From: Mycteria americana
Taxonomy: Eukaryota; Chordata; Aves; Ciconiiformes; Ciconiidae
Length of the DNA stretch: 64,000 nt
Assembly: GCF_035582795.1 (NCBI RefSeq)
Contig: NC_134373.1
Coordinates: forward strand, 32,334,501-32,398,500
Direction of reading: 5' to 3'
The position numbers were made by a program, and so were the translations under genes. The notes under the pieces were generated by a model, which made no database searches, was not told the origin of the DNA, and saw only the letters and a program-made list of their open reading frames with translations. This document shows, one piece after another, positions 52,032 through 64,000 of the stretch. The first letter of the stretch is position 1. The number at the start of each line of letters is the position of its first letter.

Positions 52032-55000
52032 GTTGGACTTCGTTCTCTTCAGGTTGGTGAAGCACTGCTTAAATAAAAGGGCATAGGAACTTGGTATAAA
52101 TTAAAACCAGAAAATTGGTTTTATCTTCTTTGTAGACTCCCCATAGCACTTGGGAAATGAAAAGCTATCTCTGGGCTTCCTCACCTTCAGGATTCTCAGA
52201 AACCATTTGGGAGTCATCTGAAAATATTCACCCTAACTGCATATACATAATTATTTTTATCTAGATATACATATTTACTTTTAAACTTACTGCTATCTAA
52301 GTTGGCTTTAACAGGCAGGTTTAAAATCATGTTTTGTGTGCTGTAATAAGGCAGAATATAATGACAAAAATGACATATTTCATTCTGTTTTCCCTTTAAG
52401 ACATTCTGTGATACAGCATTGCCCCAGGGTTAAAAAAACCCCACAGCAATAATCTGTAAGTATTGGACAAACTGTCAGGGGAGCTTAATAGCATTTATAT
52501 CACTGCTGAGAGGGTGCAAATGCAATAGAACATGGGCACAGTAACTTTTTTTCTGTGGACTGCTAAGAGCAGAAACAAAGCTTATGGAGAATGAATTAAA
52601 TCAATCTGAGAAACTGCAAATATAGACACTTATTCCTGAGAAAATTAATTTAAACAAGTTTTATTGGGGTTTGATTAAATAATCCACATGGTTTTTGTTA
52701 TGATTCATATTTATATTTTATTATTCTTTGCCATAATTTCTTACTATGCAGAATAGTTCATAAACCTTATTTAATAGGAATGTATTTAATTAATCTACAG
52801 AGAAACATGAGTTCTTGATTTAGCATAGCACAGTAATGTTATGATAAAAACAAAAGCTTAATAATGATGAGCGGGACAAGGTGTGCAAAGGAAGTGTCTC
52901 TCAGAAAGCGGCTGTGTGGTAATCGCATTACTGCTAATGGAAGTAAGTAGGCAGGAGGTTGCTATGGACATGCATGCTGCTAGCATTAGGAAAACTCTGC
53001 TTAGGCTCCTTCCTCCCCCAATTTGCTTCTAGTGGTTCACCCTTCTTTAATCCATGTTTTGATAAGAAGGTGGGCAGAGAAGAGGGGCTAATCACTCTTT
53101 CATGCGTTGGAGCACTGGGATCATTTGACGGAAACAAAAATAAAAGCAAACTGCCCGGCAGTGGAGGCATGCTGTGTTTGTTTCTTGTCTTTCGGAAAGA
53201 ACAAATAGTCTCTGAGAGATATGGGAGAAAGACAATGCAGAGGAGCTTTCTGGTTTTGTATCACCATATCCTTAAATAGAGAGGGGAGACTTGAATGCTT
53301 ATTATTTCCCTATTGGTAGCCATAGCCAAGGGAAACAATAGCCTTGCACATACAGCCTTGCATATATTGTCTGCTCTTGGACCTTAGCAGGGTGCAATAT
53401 GTATGTAGGTGGAGGGTTTTGAATACTGAATACATTTTTGAAACTCAGATGTTCCCATCTTCATCCTAAGGTTACATCTTTCAGCAAGCCTGGGAGGTCT
53501 AAATCAATTATTTACTGTATGTTCCCTGCTTGATCTTGGTTTTTTGCCATCCAACCTGACAATCCAAGGGCAGCAAAATTCACTAGGGTGTCTCCTTCAG
53601 GCTGCAGACTTTTCATTCCCTAATTCTCTGGTGCAGCTGGGATGACACAGGGATGGCATGTGGCCATGGCTGAAGCAAAGTGTGCTCTCACACATCCTAA
53701 ATGACCCCTGAGCCTTTCTAGCCACCTGCTGCAACGTGGGCTTCTCTGACAGTTGGCAGGAAAAGAAAAAAATGTCAGTTATGGCTTGGTTGCTGGATTT
53801 TCTTATTTCATGGCCCCTGGGCTTACCTGAGTGGCAGGAGGGACCCTGTTTATCACAGTTCATTTGGATCCCATCCATCATTCCTCCCCTCCAGTTCTCC
53901 TGGAAACTCCATGCTTTAAAGAGAAACAGATAATAAAGCATCCAGAGTGAGTACTTTTCTCTCTCCCCTCTCCATGACCCAGCCAATGTCTAGCAGAGAA
54001 GCTGCTATACACCTGCAGCAGGGAAGGGACACTGGCTCAGACAGCCTCAGGTGTACCCTGCAGCTACTTCCCAGCTAGCTGGGGAGGAGGCAGAAGAGAT
54101 ATTGTGTGAGGGGTTGCCAGCTACAGCGATTAACAACTGATCGTATCAAAAGCTTCCATGTTTTCAACTCATCATCAAATACAATTTTTTCTTAAGTCAA
54201 ACTGACACCACAGGGACTACGAGTCAGCAGCAAGGTGAAGGCACAGCACCTCTGACATGCTGGTGTCCAAACAGGTTTCCTTCCTGGCCTTGGCTTCGGA
54301 AGTCGGGGAGCAAAGAAGGGAGATCAACGCCAGGTGGAGGAAGGAGATTCAGTGGATAAGTTGTGGATAAAAGATGACATTCTGGATCTTCACACCAGTT
54401 CTGTGCGCCCACCTCACACTTGCAGCTGCTCCCTGCCTTTCAGTCTCTCCCTTATTCTGTCCTCTGTGGAGTCCTTACTCCCCTTAACTGTATCCCTCTG
54501 TGTCACGGAGGAGACTGCAGTGTCCTACTGCGCCTGCCCAGGTGTTCCCGGGCACAGGAAGGAGCAAAACAGCACACTGGAACATTTTTCCATCGAAGGG
54601 TCTGTGTGTGATGGTGTTACGTTGCAGAGTTACAAGGTTATATGGCAGCTTGGGAGAGCACATTCCTGGGAGGAAATTCACTTTGAGGACATCTGTAGAC
54701 CATGTATCACTCCCTCAAAGAACCCAGAGAGACTTAGCCACAAAAGTCTCTGCTGTAATTTCTTCTTGGGCTACTTGACACATGATCGGGAGGTGCAAGA
54801 GCCCAAACCATGAGTGCAGCGAAGCCTTCACAACCAGTGACACAACTAGTAGGAGCACTGCCATGCACTGAGCCACAGCAGGTGAAAACACATTGGTCTT
54901 CAAAAATCAGCTGTGTGCCCGTGTGGTATCAGTCTGCATGTATTTGTTCTGGTTGCCCTCCCAGTCCTCTTCCCCCACCACAGCTCACATTAAGAGATTA

Positions 55001-58000
55001 TTTACTGACAGCATTACAGTAGTGCTAAGGGTTTGTTGATCCTCTGGTGTCCGAAGTTCTGTGAGTACAACAGAGGAGGCCTTAACATTATAAGTAGAAC
55101 TCAGACATCCGTCTGTGTTTTCTCTTTCACAGAGGTTTAAGCTAACATGATTCCTCTTATGTTGTCCACAGGTTAAGTGCAAACTTGAAGAATTACTTTG
55201 GTGTGGTTGTTGTGCTGCAACTTATTAAATCACAACAATTCAGTCATGAATCTTAAGGTAAATTGTGATGTACATCGAGTTGGTGTTGACACTAGGTTTT
55301 AGAGCGATCAGTCAGATCCATGGATTAGTAATTTAATAACAAAAAGAAATAGCCAGCAGAAGTTCCACTCCATTAAAAAAGAAAAAGAGGCTGTTTTAAA
55401 TGTTGCTGAGCACATAATCTTTCTGAGACCGGTATCTTGACTTTAGACACACCCTATGAGCCAGAAAGCCTGTGAAGGTGGTGCTCAGAGACCGGCTCAG
55501 ATAGCAAGGAGTGTGGAGCATGTGAATTCACTGAGGCTGTGCCTTGACACAGGTCAGCAACTGAGAGCTTCTGTGAAACCTTCCAAGGCTTCCCAGCAGG
55601 TTAGAGGTGCTGCTACAGTTACCTTAGAGTAATTGTAGTGGATGGAAATGCTTGATGGAAACGTAAAAACATTTCTCACATATATCTGAGCCTTTGTGTA
55701 AGCCTCATAAGGTCCAAGCATGCAAACGGTGCCCTGACGAAGGGTTGGACCTTGGTTTGTGACAAGGTCTCTCTGAGCACTGCCTTGTGCAGAGACCTCA
55801 CAGCAAAGCACACCTTGAAACTGGCCCAGAAAAATACATGTGCCGAGCCAGGAATCTCACACAGGAAGATGTGTTCGTGCAATTCCAGTGAGCTAAAGGA
55901 GGTTAAACGGGTAAAACTGAGGCAGGGAGGATGGGAGCACACCTCCTTTTTTTTTTCTAAAAAAAGCAATGTTTTTCGTCTCTCCATGCTGTGGCTTTGG
56001 TAAAGCTAATTTACCTGTTCGAGCCATGATTTCTTGTGTTTTAACTGGGAACTTGCTGGTTGGGGAAATCTTTAGGAAGAACAGGATAGTTTTGTACATC
56101 CTTTGTTACCAGTAGGTTGGATGGAACACAAGTTTGGAGAACCCGATCTGCTTTCCTTCTTTTGTAGGAAAAGCTTTCAGCTGCTTTTTTATCTACCCCA
56201 CTCAGAAATTTGAAAATAAACATGAGAGTGAGGTAAATTTCTCTTCTGCCCTTGTAGATTCCCCTGTGGGATCGCACTGCATGGTTTGGGTGGCCTACAC
56301 TGCCAAACCTGTGAGCTGAGGGCAGCGTCCACCCATGCGTGTGCTGCGTGACGAAGGCCATTGGCAAACGTTACATTCCTGACTCTTATTCTCCCATTGT
56401 GCAGTATGGTCAGTCCCCTGCCCGCCAACAGAAACCTGCCAGTTTGGATAACCATGTCCTGGTTTGGTCTGCTTTAATTTTTTTTTTTTTGGTATTGCTA
56501 ATGTAGAGAGACCAGCGCGTTACAAAGAGCAATATGTAATGAAAGATGGAGATGTTGTTTGTACCTCTATGTATATCTATACATAATTTTAGCTAATATC
56601 TAAATTAGCAAAATATCTAAAGGATCTAAGTTTTGATTTGGCTTTTCATTATGTTCAGTTCTTTCAATCCTTTACCTTCTAACTGGAATTCTGATAATGT
56701 GAATTGGAAAACCCCAACAACTCCACTTTAATAGAGTCCATACTGAAAATCAGAAAATAAGATTAAAGATGATGTTTTTGACTTCTGGGCTTTATCAGGC
56801 TCTAGGAAAAATTTTACATTTTCAGCTGAAGAGAAGAGAAACTGAGAAGCCAGAGCACAAAGACAAAGAAAGATGAAAGCAGTTGAGAAAGAAGAGGAGG
56901 AGGTGAATGAGGGAAAAAGGGGTGGAGGAAGTGTGAAAGGGTCAGGTGGTTTACTAGGAAGGCAAAAAGAGGATCAAAGGGTAGGAAGCCAAGTACTAGA
57001 AGAAAGAATTATAATTTTCAGCAGCTGGGGAGAAGATTAGAATAGAGGAGTCTTAATGGTGCACAGTTGGAAAGGGAAACTGAAAGGTACTAAATCAAAA
57101 GATGGTAGTAAAACAGAACTTGTGGGGGAAACAGCAGAGCAGAGTAAAGAAAAGTGGCTGCTAAATGGGGGAACATGCTGTCATTTGTATCAAGGGATGG
57201 TGGCATAAAAACAGTAATAGCTTTGGCTTCAGCTGTTCTGTGAGAGGTGTTGGAAATCCTTTCACAGTAGTGCAAAGAGAAATATACTTTCAATATTATG
57301 TTCAGCTGAGGCTCTTCAGCAAACTGGTGGAAGCAATTAGCACAGATGATCGGTTTAGCATTCTTTGAATAATGGTCTGCTGGACCTCTTTTTGTCTAAC
57401 ATATGATGTTTACAAACATTTCTTTCAAACCATTAAGTTACAGATCAAGAAGTTAATGAGAAACTCCTGGTAAATATGATCCTGCTTTTAAGTACTTGAG
57501 CTTTGTGGCAGGGGCTGAACAATGATCTTCAGGTGGAAATGTGTTGACCTTCAGGAAGGTCATCAGGTAGGAATGGGAGAGAATCACAATGACTTTTCTC
57601 ATTTTCTGACTATTTTTTTCTGTATTAGCTTTTGTTGCAGCCTTTTTCTGTAGGTAGTAGAGAGATATGGGCTCTTCATCATGGATCCTGCAGCGGAATC
57701 TATAATTTCCTTAGATTCCTTGCATATCTATGCTGAAAATGGTAAGCAAAATCCCCATATTGTCTCAACAAATAATCAAGATTTTTAGTGCCTGTTCTAG
57801 ACTTGGTCCAAACCAAGAACATGGCAGAGCAAAACAGGGTTGTCCTACCTCTAATTTCTATGATGAAAGTAAGAAAAAAATCCAGAAAAATTAGGCATAG
57901 ACACAGTGTTTTCTCTGGAGAAAAGAAAGGGGGTGCCAAGAGAGAAAATATATTGTTTTAAAATAGGCTCTGTTCACTAAATCATAATTACTGATGAGAT

Positions 58001-59854
58001 TCCAGCCTGTTTTCAATGTTTCAATGAACTGAATAACAATATTAATATTTGCAGTTTTAGTGCCATTAATGTAAATGGCAGAAGACCTCCAGTTCACCCT
58101 CCCTCCCTGCAGTGTTTTGTCCACTAACAAGGGAAAGATGTAAGGGATGATACATCAGCAGAGAAATACAGAAATCAGCCTCAGTCACAAAATATTGAAA
58201 ATTTGATGGAATAAATTATCTGGCATGCATGCTGCAGAAAGGCCTCAGAGGTAGTAAAAAAAAGTCAGTGGTATTGTTAAATTTTGAACCAGATCCTTTA
58301 GCGTCTCCACAGGACTTCTAAGGGTGTGACTCAGTTTTGAACATAACCCAATGTAATGAAATGTCAGCAGAATGTGCTTCATGGGAAAACCTAGTTGCTT
58401 GAGGTACTTAAAAGAAAACTGATTAAAGTGGAAAAAACTGGTGAAGAATCATGCATCCTGAAAGGGAGATAGAAATAATAGTCTGACTCCTTGTACCTCT
58501 AAAAACACTTACACTATTCTGATGGTAAATATGGGCAATAAAATGGGAGGACTTTATGTGCATGTGGAGAAGGAGTTATTCCCTTCCAGTGATGACTCTA
58601 ATGATTTTTAATTGGTGGGCATCTCAGCAGAGTATTTTGTAGAAGGCTTGTACATGTGTGTGTGCATGTAGCACAAAGGAAGAGAACAATATCACAAAAA
58701 TCAAGAACAGAATTGGTTATTCACTATCACAAAAAGAATAAGCAGACAAAATATTTAATGGATATACATTAGCAGACTGAAAAAAAAATGGCCATTGCCT
58801 TGCAAAGAACCTGTTAATTTTCTCCTTTTGACCCCTTTTTGTGCTCACCTCCAGTTGTCATGTGCCTATCTCAAATCATGAGGTCTCCTGTGCAGATGCA
58901 TGAATGTACAAGAACTCTGAAATGGGTCCTGCTTAAACAGCATTGGGGGAAAAAAAAAGTATATGGAAACTTGTCACATGTTCTAGTGAGCTATTGTGTG
59001 CTGTAGCAAGTTTCTCTGATATGTTGAGATGGGCATGTGGCAACTGAAGCTGAGCATGGAAAAGCCAAGGCTTCTGGCCACCTTCTGCCTAGAAGGGAGC
59101 AGTAGCTGGAGAATTTTAGCAAGGGCTTCCCAAATGGAAGTGGCAACCAAATGGAAGTGCTCTGTAAGAGTAATCTGGAGTTCAATCCTGCTGCTTATAG
59201 GCATCAATGACCCCTTTGGTGCTGTCACCTTCTTGCAATCAGGGCTTAAGCCTGGGACCTTATCCACGGGTTTTGTATACTGTGCATGAGAGCCTGTAAG
59301 CAGGATATTGTGTTTTCAACTCCTTGCTCTACAATATGTTTTTCTGAAGTTTAGGTGTCTCTGCTGTTGCACATTTTGCCCAGTATGACTCTTTCTTGCC
59401 CAGGTTCAAAACTCCTAGAGTTCTGCAGCCGAGACAGGGGTTTCTTATTCTACCCTGCTGGAGGAGGAAGGATGTTCTGGGACAGTGGAGAAGATGACTG
59501 GGGTTAAAGTGCCACTTTGTTTATTTCCCAAATTAGCCACAGTGCTCATTTCAGTAAGTGGCATTGTAAATGATCAAATTAGAATAACTTCATTCTTACT
59601 ATGTTATTTTAATGTAATTAAGGTTCACAAAAACTCTGGAGCTTCTCTTAGATAAACAAGAAGAAATGCAACATGACTGCCAACTTTGTAGTGAAAATAA
59701 AATAAAACCTTGCCTTTTCATGACCTTGAAGAGTATTTTAATGAAAGTCTCTACCATCTCAGGTAGTTATAATAATAAATCCCTTGAGTCCAGAAAGTCT
59801 GTCTCCTACCTTTGCCTAAACAAGATGAAATCAAATAAGGTTCTTTTAAAAGTT
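52032..59854. other. Intergenic stretch, no recognisable gene
   Basis: Unique AT-rich DNA. The longest open frame (54334-54813, plus, 159 codons) has no start context, domain or splice support. A purine-rich patch lies at about 56820-57010. KALRN is expected beyond this side by synteny, but none of its coding exons is visible. Confidence 0.55.
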
Positions 59855-59860
59855 TTTATT
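59855..59860 (-). terminator. AATAAA polyadenylation signal of the candidate exon
   Basis: AATAAA on the minus strand 31 bases after the TAA of the candidate terminal exon. No oligo-A tract follows, which argues against a processed retrocopy. Confidence 0.35.
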
Positions 59861-60125
59861 AAACCTAAATTACAATTCCTGGAAGAAAGATTAGGGATTG
59901 AAATGGGGCATGGGGGAAGAGGTAGACCAGGGTGATGCCTGGGGTGCAGCAGGTTGCTGTGGGGCCAATGGGAGGTGGAGGCAGTGCTGGGAGAGGAGGC
60001 CTGGGGTGCCCTGGTGCAGAGCCGCATGGTGGGGGAGAGAAAGACCACCCCAGTGGGGCAAGTCCATCGCTTTGAAGATGCAGTAGTCAAAGGGGCACAA
60101 GCTGGCGTCCTGCCTCAGGTGATCC
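59855..60125 (-). other. Candidate terminal exon of an unidentified minus-strand gene
   Basis: On the minus strand a good acceptor (TTCTCTGCTGGCAG) at 60126 is followed by about 77 open codons, with CPFDYCIFKAMDLPHWGG near the start and then a Pro/His/Leu-rich tail. They end at TAA (59893-59891), and AATAAA follows 31 bases later (59860-59855). The segment is a GC-rich island in AT-rich DNA. Acceptor, open frame, stop and poly(A) signal in the right order look like a real last exon, but I do not recognise the protein. Confidence 0.35.
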
Positions 60126-63100
60126 CTGCCAGCAGAGAAGCATTGACAAAAACAACTCCTGCTTAAAACCAAGGAGACAGAAATTTTAGCAACTGCCTTC
60201 CGTTGCTAACAAGGGAAAAGTCTAATACTGATACTTAAATAACAGACAAGTCTTGCTATATAGCAGTTGTCTGCTAGTCAGGAAGGCTACTAAATCACAG
60301 CTTTAATTTAGAATGATGCATTTGAACACAGTGAAACTAGAGAATCATGTTGTTACAGAGCTCAGCCTTTCTTTTGTCTGCCCTGTGCTATTTGTCACTT
60401 TTCTCTTTTGGATCATTTGAAAATAAGAGCCTGATTTGTCTTCTGGCACTGGAAAGGCAATTGAATGTGCCTGCACAAAGCCCCTTCATGTGAGTCCATC
60501 CTCACAGGTCTGAGATGTGGTCCCCCCATTGCCTATTGACACTAGCAAAAGGAGCAGTGTCTTCTTCTTCTCCTGTAAAGCAGCTATCGCTGTACCAATA
60601 GCAACATAATGACCACAGGAGGAAATGACTTGGCAGTGAAAATTGGAAGGAAGCTACTGTTCATTGAACTAAAAAAAAAAAAGCCGCCATTGTTAGGAGT
60701 ATTTAGCCTAGCTGCAGCCAGAGTCTGCTTTTTTCCACCTTTTGCTTTGCAAAAAGTGGTTGAATTTCTTACAGCAAATAGAGGCATTTGTTGTAAAGAC
60801 AAGTTGTTGGTAGTGTAGCTCTGCCCACACTGTGCAAGCACCATATATTATGTATATGGGGGAAAGCTATGAAAACATAAGGAATCTGCATATCCACACT
60901 TTATGTACTGTGGGTTCAGTCTTCATCAAGCCTTTAAAGGAGAATCTCCTCAGGGAAAAGCAAGTGAAGCAAGTTGTACGATGCCAATGAGAGATAAATC
61001 CTTTATTGACTGAATCAGATTAGTTAATTCAGTTGAACCCAGAGTCCATGAAAAGCTAGTGAAAAGGCAGGCTTTGGATCAGGTTAAGAGAAGGGGTATG
61101 AAGCCATGAAAAGGCATAGCCTTGATAAGGCATAGCACCTATGAATTAAAACAGCAGTCATGATGACTAAATCGGAGTACTGAGCTTTGGACATATACCT
61201 AACATGGAAGTTTCTTTTCTTATCACCACAGAAGTTTCTTTTCTTTCACCACGTTTGTGTCTGGAAATCTTTTAAGATTATTATTTGAGAATGATTTCTG
61301 AGTGATGAAAGGATGCCGGTGCCTGCCCAACCTGCTCCTAAGCTAACAACAAATGTAGAATTCAGTCTTGCCATAGCATTACAGTGGTGTAGCTGTGATG
61401 ATCCAGCCTAAGGATATAAGCAAGGCAAATGGTATAGCAAAATGTGCTACATTTTATTAGGTCAGATGGTATTACTGGGAAAAACAGACGTATTTTGGGG
61501 AACGTAAACCTCTTTTTAGGGAAAGGTATTGCAAAGGGCTGAAGGAAGACTTGTGCACCCAAAAGCATATCTGGTGTTTCCCAATTATATCTGCTGAACT
61601 AATAAAAGATATTCCTTGTCTTTGCAGACCATATCTCTTTTTGTTATAGCAGTGTGATTTAAGATATAAGATCTTTGCATTTTATCCTATTTAGTTCTGC
61701 TCATCGTCTGTGATGTGGAGCAGCTGGAGCAGCCCATTGCTGCCCCACCTTTAATCTACCATGGGAGAAATGTCAGATGATTTAATAACTCATGGTGGGA
61801 GAGAGAGGTTTTAGTAAGAGCTCACTATTTTCTAGCTGTTCTGTCTCTTGTGACCCAACATAGAGCAAGGGCTGGAATAGCTGCAAGGTTTTGGTAAAAG
61901 CTTGAAGCAGGAGGAGCATTAAGGTAGTGAAAAGCCACCTCGGCATTACATCTCACTTTCATTTTTTCTTGACTTTAGATAAGAAATAAACAAAGTGGAA
62001 AGGAGGTGCGTTTAAAGATGGAATTTTATCTTGCCTCCTTGTGTTTTAATGTGTATTTTCGCTTTACTTGAAATAAATGGCTTTTGTTAATTCAGTCAGT
62101 GGTTAAACATGTAGAACTTTCAAGGCTAACTTAAGACGATAATCCTTGTGTCTAAAGACAAGCACACCTGAATCCCAAATCTTTCTGGCCATGTCATGAA
62201 AACAGTTTAGAAGTAAAAGTTTTGGAAATATTTCCAAACTTTGCCAGTCTTTCTTTCACACCAAAAAACCCCTTTATTCTCTGCAGATGCTTTTCACTTC
62301 AGTGTGGTCTGAAATACACAACTTTTCCTTTTATTTTATTTTTTACCTTCTTCCTAATTGACTTATTTCCTTCCTCCTCTAAAATGAAAAACCTGGGTGG
62401 AGGCAAAAAATGTGTAATTGTATGTGCTCATTAATCCCTGTGATTCTAATTATATGCAGGGCAGGATAATTGTAGTTTGAACTCAAGGCCGGCTGTACAG
62501 GTCTCATTGAATTTTAAAATATGTTTCTGACAAATGGTTTTAATTAGATTCAAGTGATGGTGCTGCTATTTTGGGTATGTAATCTTCACAAGCTATTTGT
62601 CCGTGAAGATTCAAAAGAAAAAATATAAAATGTTTTTGAACTTTAAAAGAAGTTTTTATCCCTAGAAAAAGCTGTCCTAAGAGTGGTCAGTGACACAATT
62701 TAAATATGCAGCTATGGCGTTTCTTATTCTCAGTCATGATAATGTCAAATTCAGAAATGCTTAGAAGTGATATTGAACTTGTGTTCTCTTTTACTAGCTC
62801 TGAAATCTTAGGCTAATGATTCACATTCATATATTTTAAACTAATGCAGATTTATGGGACTTCAAACACAATGAGCCATATGCTTCCTCAAGCAGCAGAG
62901 CACGGAGTGAATAAGACACTTGAAACACACTCCCCAAAGCGCCTGACACATGCTTTCTTGCACAAAAGAAAAAAATTCTGTATGTTAAAATACCATCACG
63001 ATTTCAGATACTTAAAGGCTGCAGAGTGCAAAGATCTGATCCATAGCTGAGTGAAATCGGTGAGGATTTTTCTATTGATTTCAGTCAGTGGTAAAATGAG

Positions 63101-63180
63101 AAGAGGAGCTTTGTCCAAACTGAAGAGCGGAGAGCGTGTTAAAACAAATCGGCTGAGAAGCCTTATCCTGTGTAATTAAA
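60126..63180. other. Intergenic or intronic stretch
   Basis: AT-rich unique DNA with nothing recognisable. If the candidate exons at 59.9-60.1 and 63.2-63.45 kb belong together, this would be intron. Confidence 0.5.
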
Positions 63181-63244
63181 ATTAGTAGAAAATGAAAGTT
63201 ATCTCATTCCTTCCTGTAAAGAAATATTTTAGAGAAAGGATAAA

Positions 63245-63451
63245 AGGGAAATTAACTTTCAAATTGCTCTCTAAATAGCTGGGAAATTTGGAGGTGTATG
63301 AATCTTCTCTGTTCTGTGGATCTTGGGGATCTGTCAAAGATGATGCTGCCTGTGCAAATGCCAGCCAGGTCCAGAGGTTATGTTCCCGTGTGTGCCTGCC
63401 CTTGATCACTTCTTCACTGGACTCCCCTTGCTGCTGATTGCTTTGAGCCAT
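63245..63451 (-). other. Candidate first coding exon of an unidentified gene
   Basis: An ATG at 63451-63449 in good Kozak context (CTGCTATGG) opens MAQSNQQQGESSEEVIKGRH, a hydrophilic Gln/Ser/Glu-rich start, and stays open to about 63182. Possible donors are GTGAAG after GAGTCCA and GTTAAT after TTTGAAA. The first is phase-compatible with the candidate terminal exon at 60125. No family recognised. Confidence 0.22.
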
Positions 63452-64000
63452 AGCAGGGACCGAGAAAGTGGGAAGGCAATTTTAAATTGCCTCCCAGCAG
63501 GAATTTTGTACTAAAAATCTAGCTGCTACATTCTCATTCTCCATTACTATAATATTGCAGAAAAGATGGAAGAGGCTTTTTTCTTAAATTACCAATCTCT
63601 AGTTGCAAAGGAATAAAGCCTCTGAAGAGAGCAATTTGGCACTGAGGCAACTTCTTTCTATCCTCTGCTCAATAGTGATCTATTTTTAGATGGTTTGGAT
63701 AAAATTACCTCTTCAGCCTCTTTGGTCTTTGACAGAGGATCAGAGTTTGTTTGAAGACTTTCTGTGTAAGCCCGACACCTCAGCAATGAGCACATTTGGT
63801 TCCTGAGCTGAGAAATAAGGCAGTTCTGGTAATGGAAGGTTGTGTGTTATTCAATAATCTGCTTTCCCATGCACATAGAGTTCAGCCTGGTAAATCTCCT
63901 CATGAATCACCTTCTTGTTTTATTTTCCACTTTCCCTGACTAATTCCCTGAATTCCTCAGTGCCGATGTTCGTAACGGGAGGCTGTTCAGAAGGTCAAAA
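63452..64000. other. Right edge, nothing recognised
   Basis: Unique DNA without repeat or gene signal that I can identify. Confidence 0.5.

Noticed and set aside
54334..54813. A 159-codon plus-strand open frame
   Set aside because: Among the longest frames outside CCDC14, but no domain, no Kozak support, no splice-consistent partner and several overlapping frames of similar length, as expected in locally GC-balanced DNA.
59806..60166. Plus-strand frames opposite the candidate terminal exon
   Set aside because: Stop-poor because of GC content; no splice or poly(A) signals in the right order on that strand.

Overview
This 64 kb window looks like a nuclear chromosome segment from a bird. It is AT-rich and gene-poor, has GT-AG introns and small CpG islands, and carries CR1 LINE fragments ending in the octamer typical of avian CR1. 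It also holds a solo ERVL-type LTR of a kind common in bird genomes. I see no bacterial gene organisation, CRISPR array, tRNA or rRNA.

The one clearly intact protein gene is on the minus strand, 37549 to 27500. I recognise it as CCDC14, a centriolar-satellite coiled-coil protein. I could chain 13 coding exons with consistent splice phases, giving a 949-residue reading frame, close to the length I recall for human CCDC14. Its start codon lies in a CpG island (about 37.4-38.0 kb) with GC boxes and CCAAT motifs in both orientations.

Upstream of CCDC14, at 43.9-44.9 kb on the same strand, are two exon remnants of ropporin (ROPN1), a sperm fibrous-sheath protein. They carry two frame disruptions and a lost splice donor, so I call a decayed gene. 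ROPN1 next to CCDC14 matches the human 3q21 order MYLK-CCDC14-ROPN1-KALRN. By that synteny the left 27 kb should lead to the 5' end of MYLK. The extreme left edge is CpG-rich and holds a CArg-box motif (CC, six A/T, GG), which would fit a smooth-muscle promoter, but this is inference.

Region by region: 1-120 CpG island edge; 121-520 C-poor G/T-rich degenerate repeat; 0.5-13.7 kb mostly unannotated AT-rich DNA; 13.7-14.3 kb solo LTR with 5-bp target duplication; 14.3-27 kb intergenic, with one unexplained minus-strand open exon-like segment; 27.5-37.5 kb CCDC14; 37.5-38.1 kb promoter island and a 14-bp perfect hairpin; 38.1-43.8 kb intergenic; 43.9-44.9 kb ROPN1 pseudogene; 45-46.3 kb old CR1 split by a GC-rich block; 51.7-52.0 kb younger CR1; 52-64 kb intergenic, with a possible unidentified minus-strand gene (terminal exon at 59.9-60.1 kb and a start-like exon at 63.2-63.45 kb).

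All protein identities come from recognition and reading of the translated frames, not from a database search.
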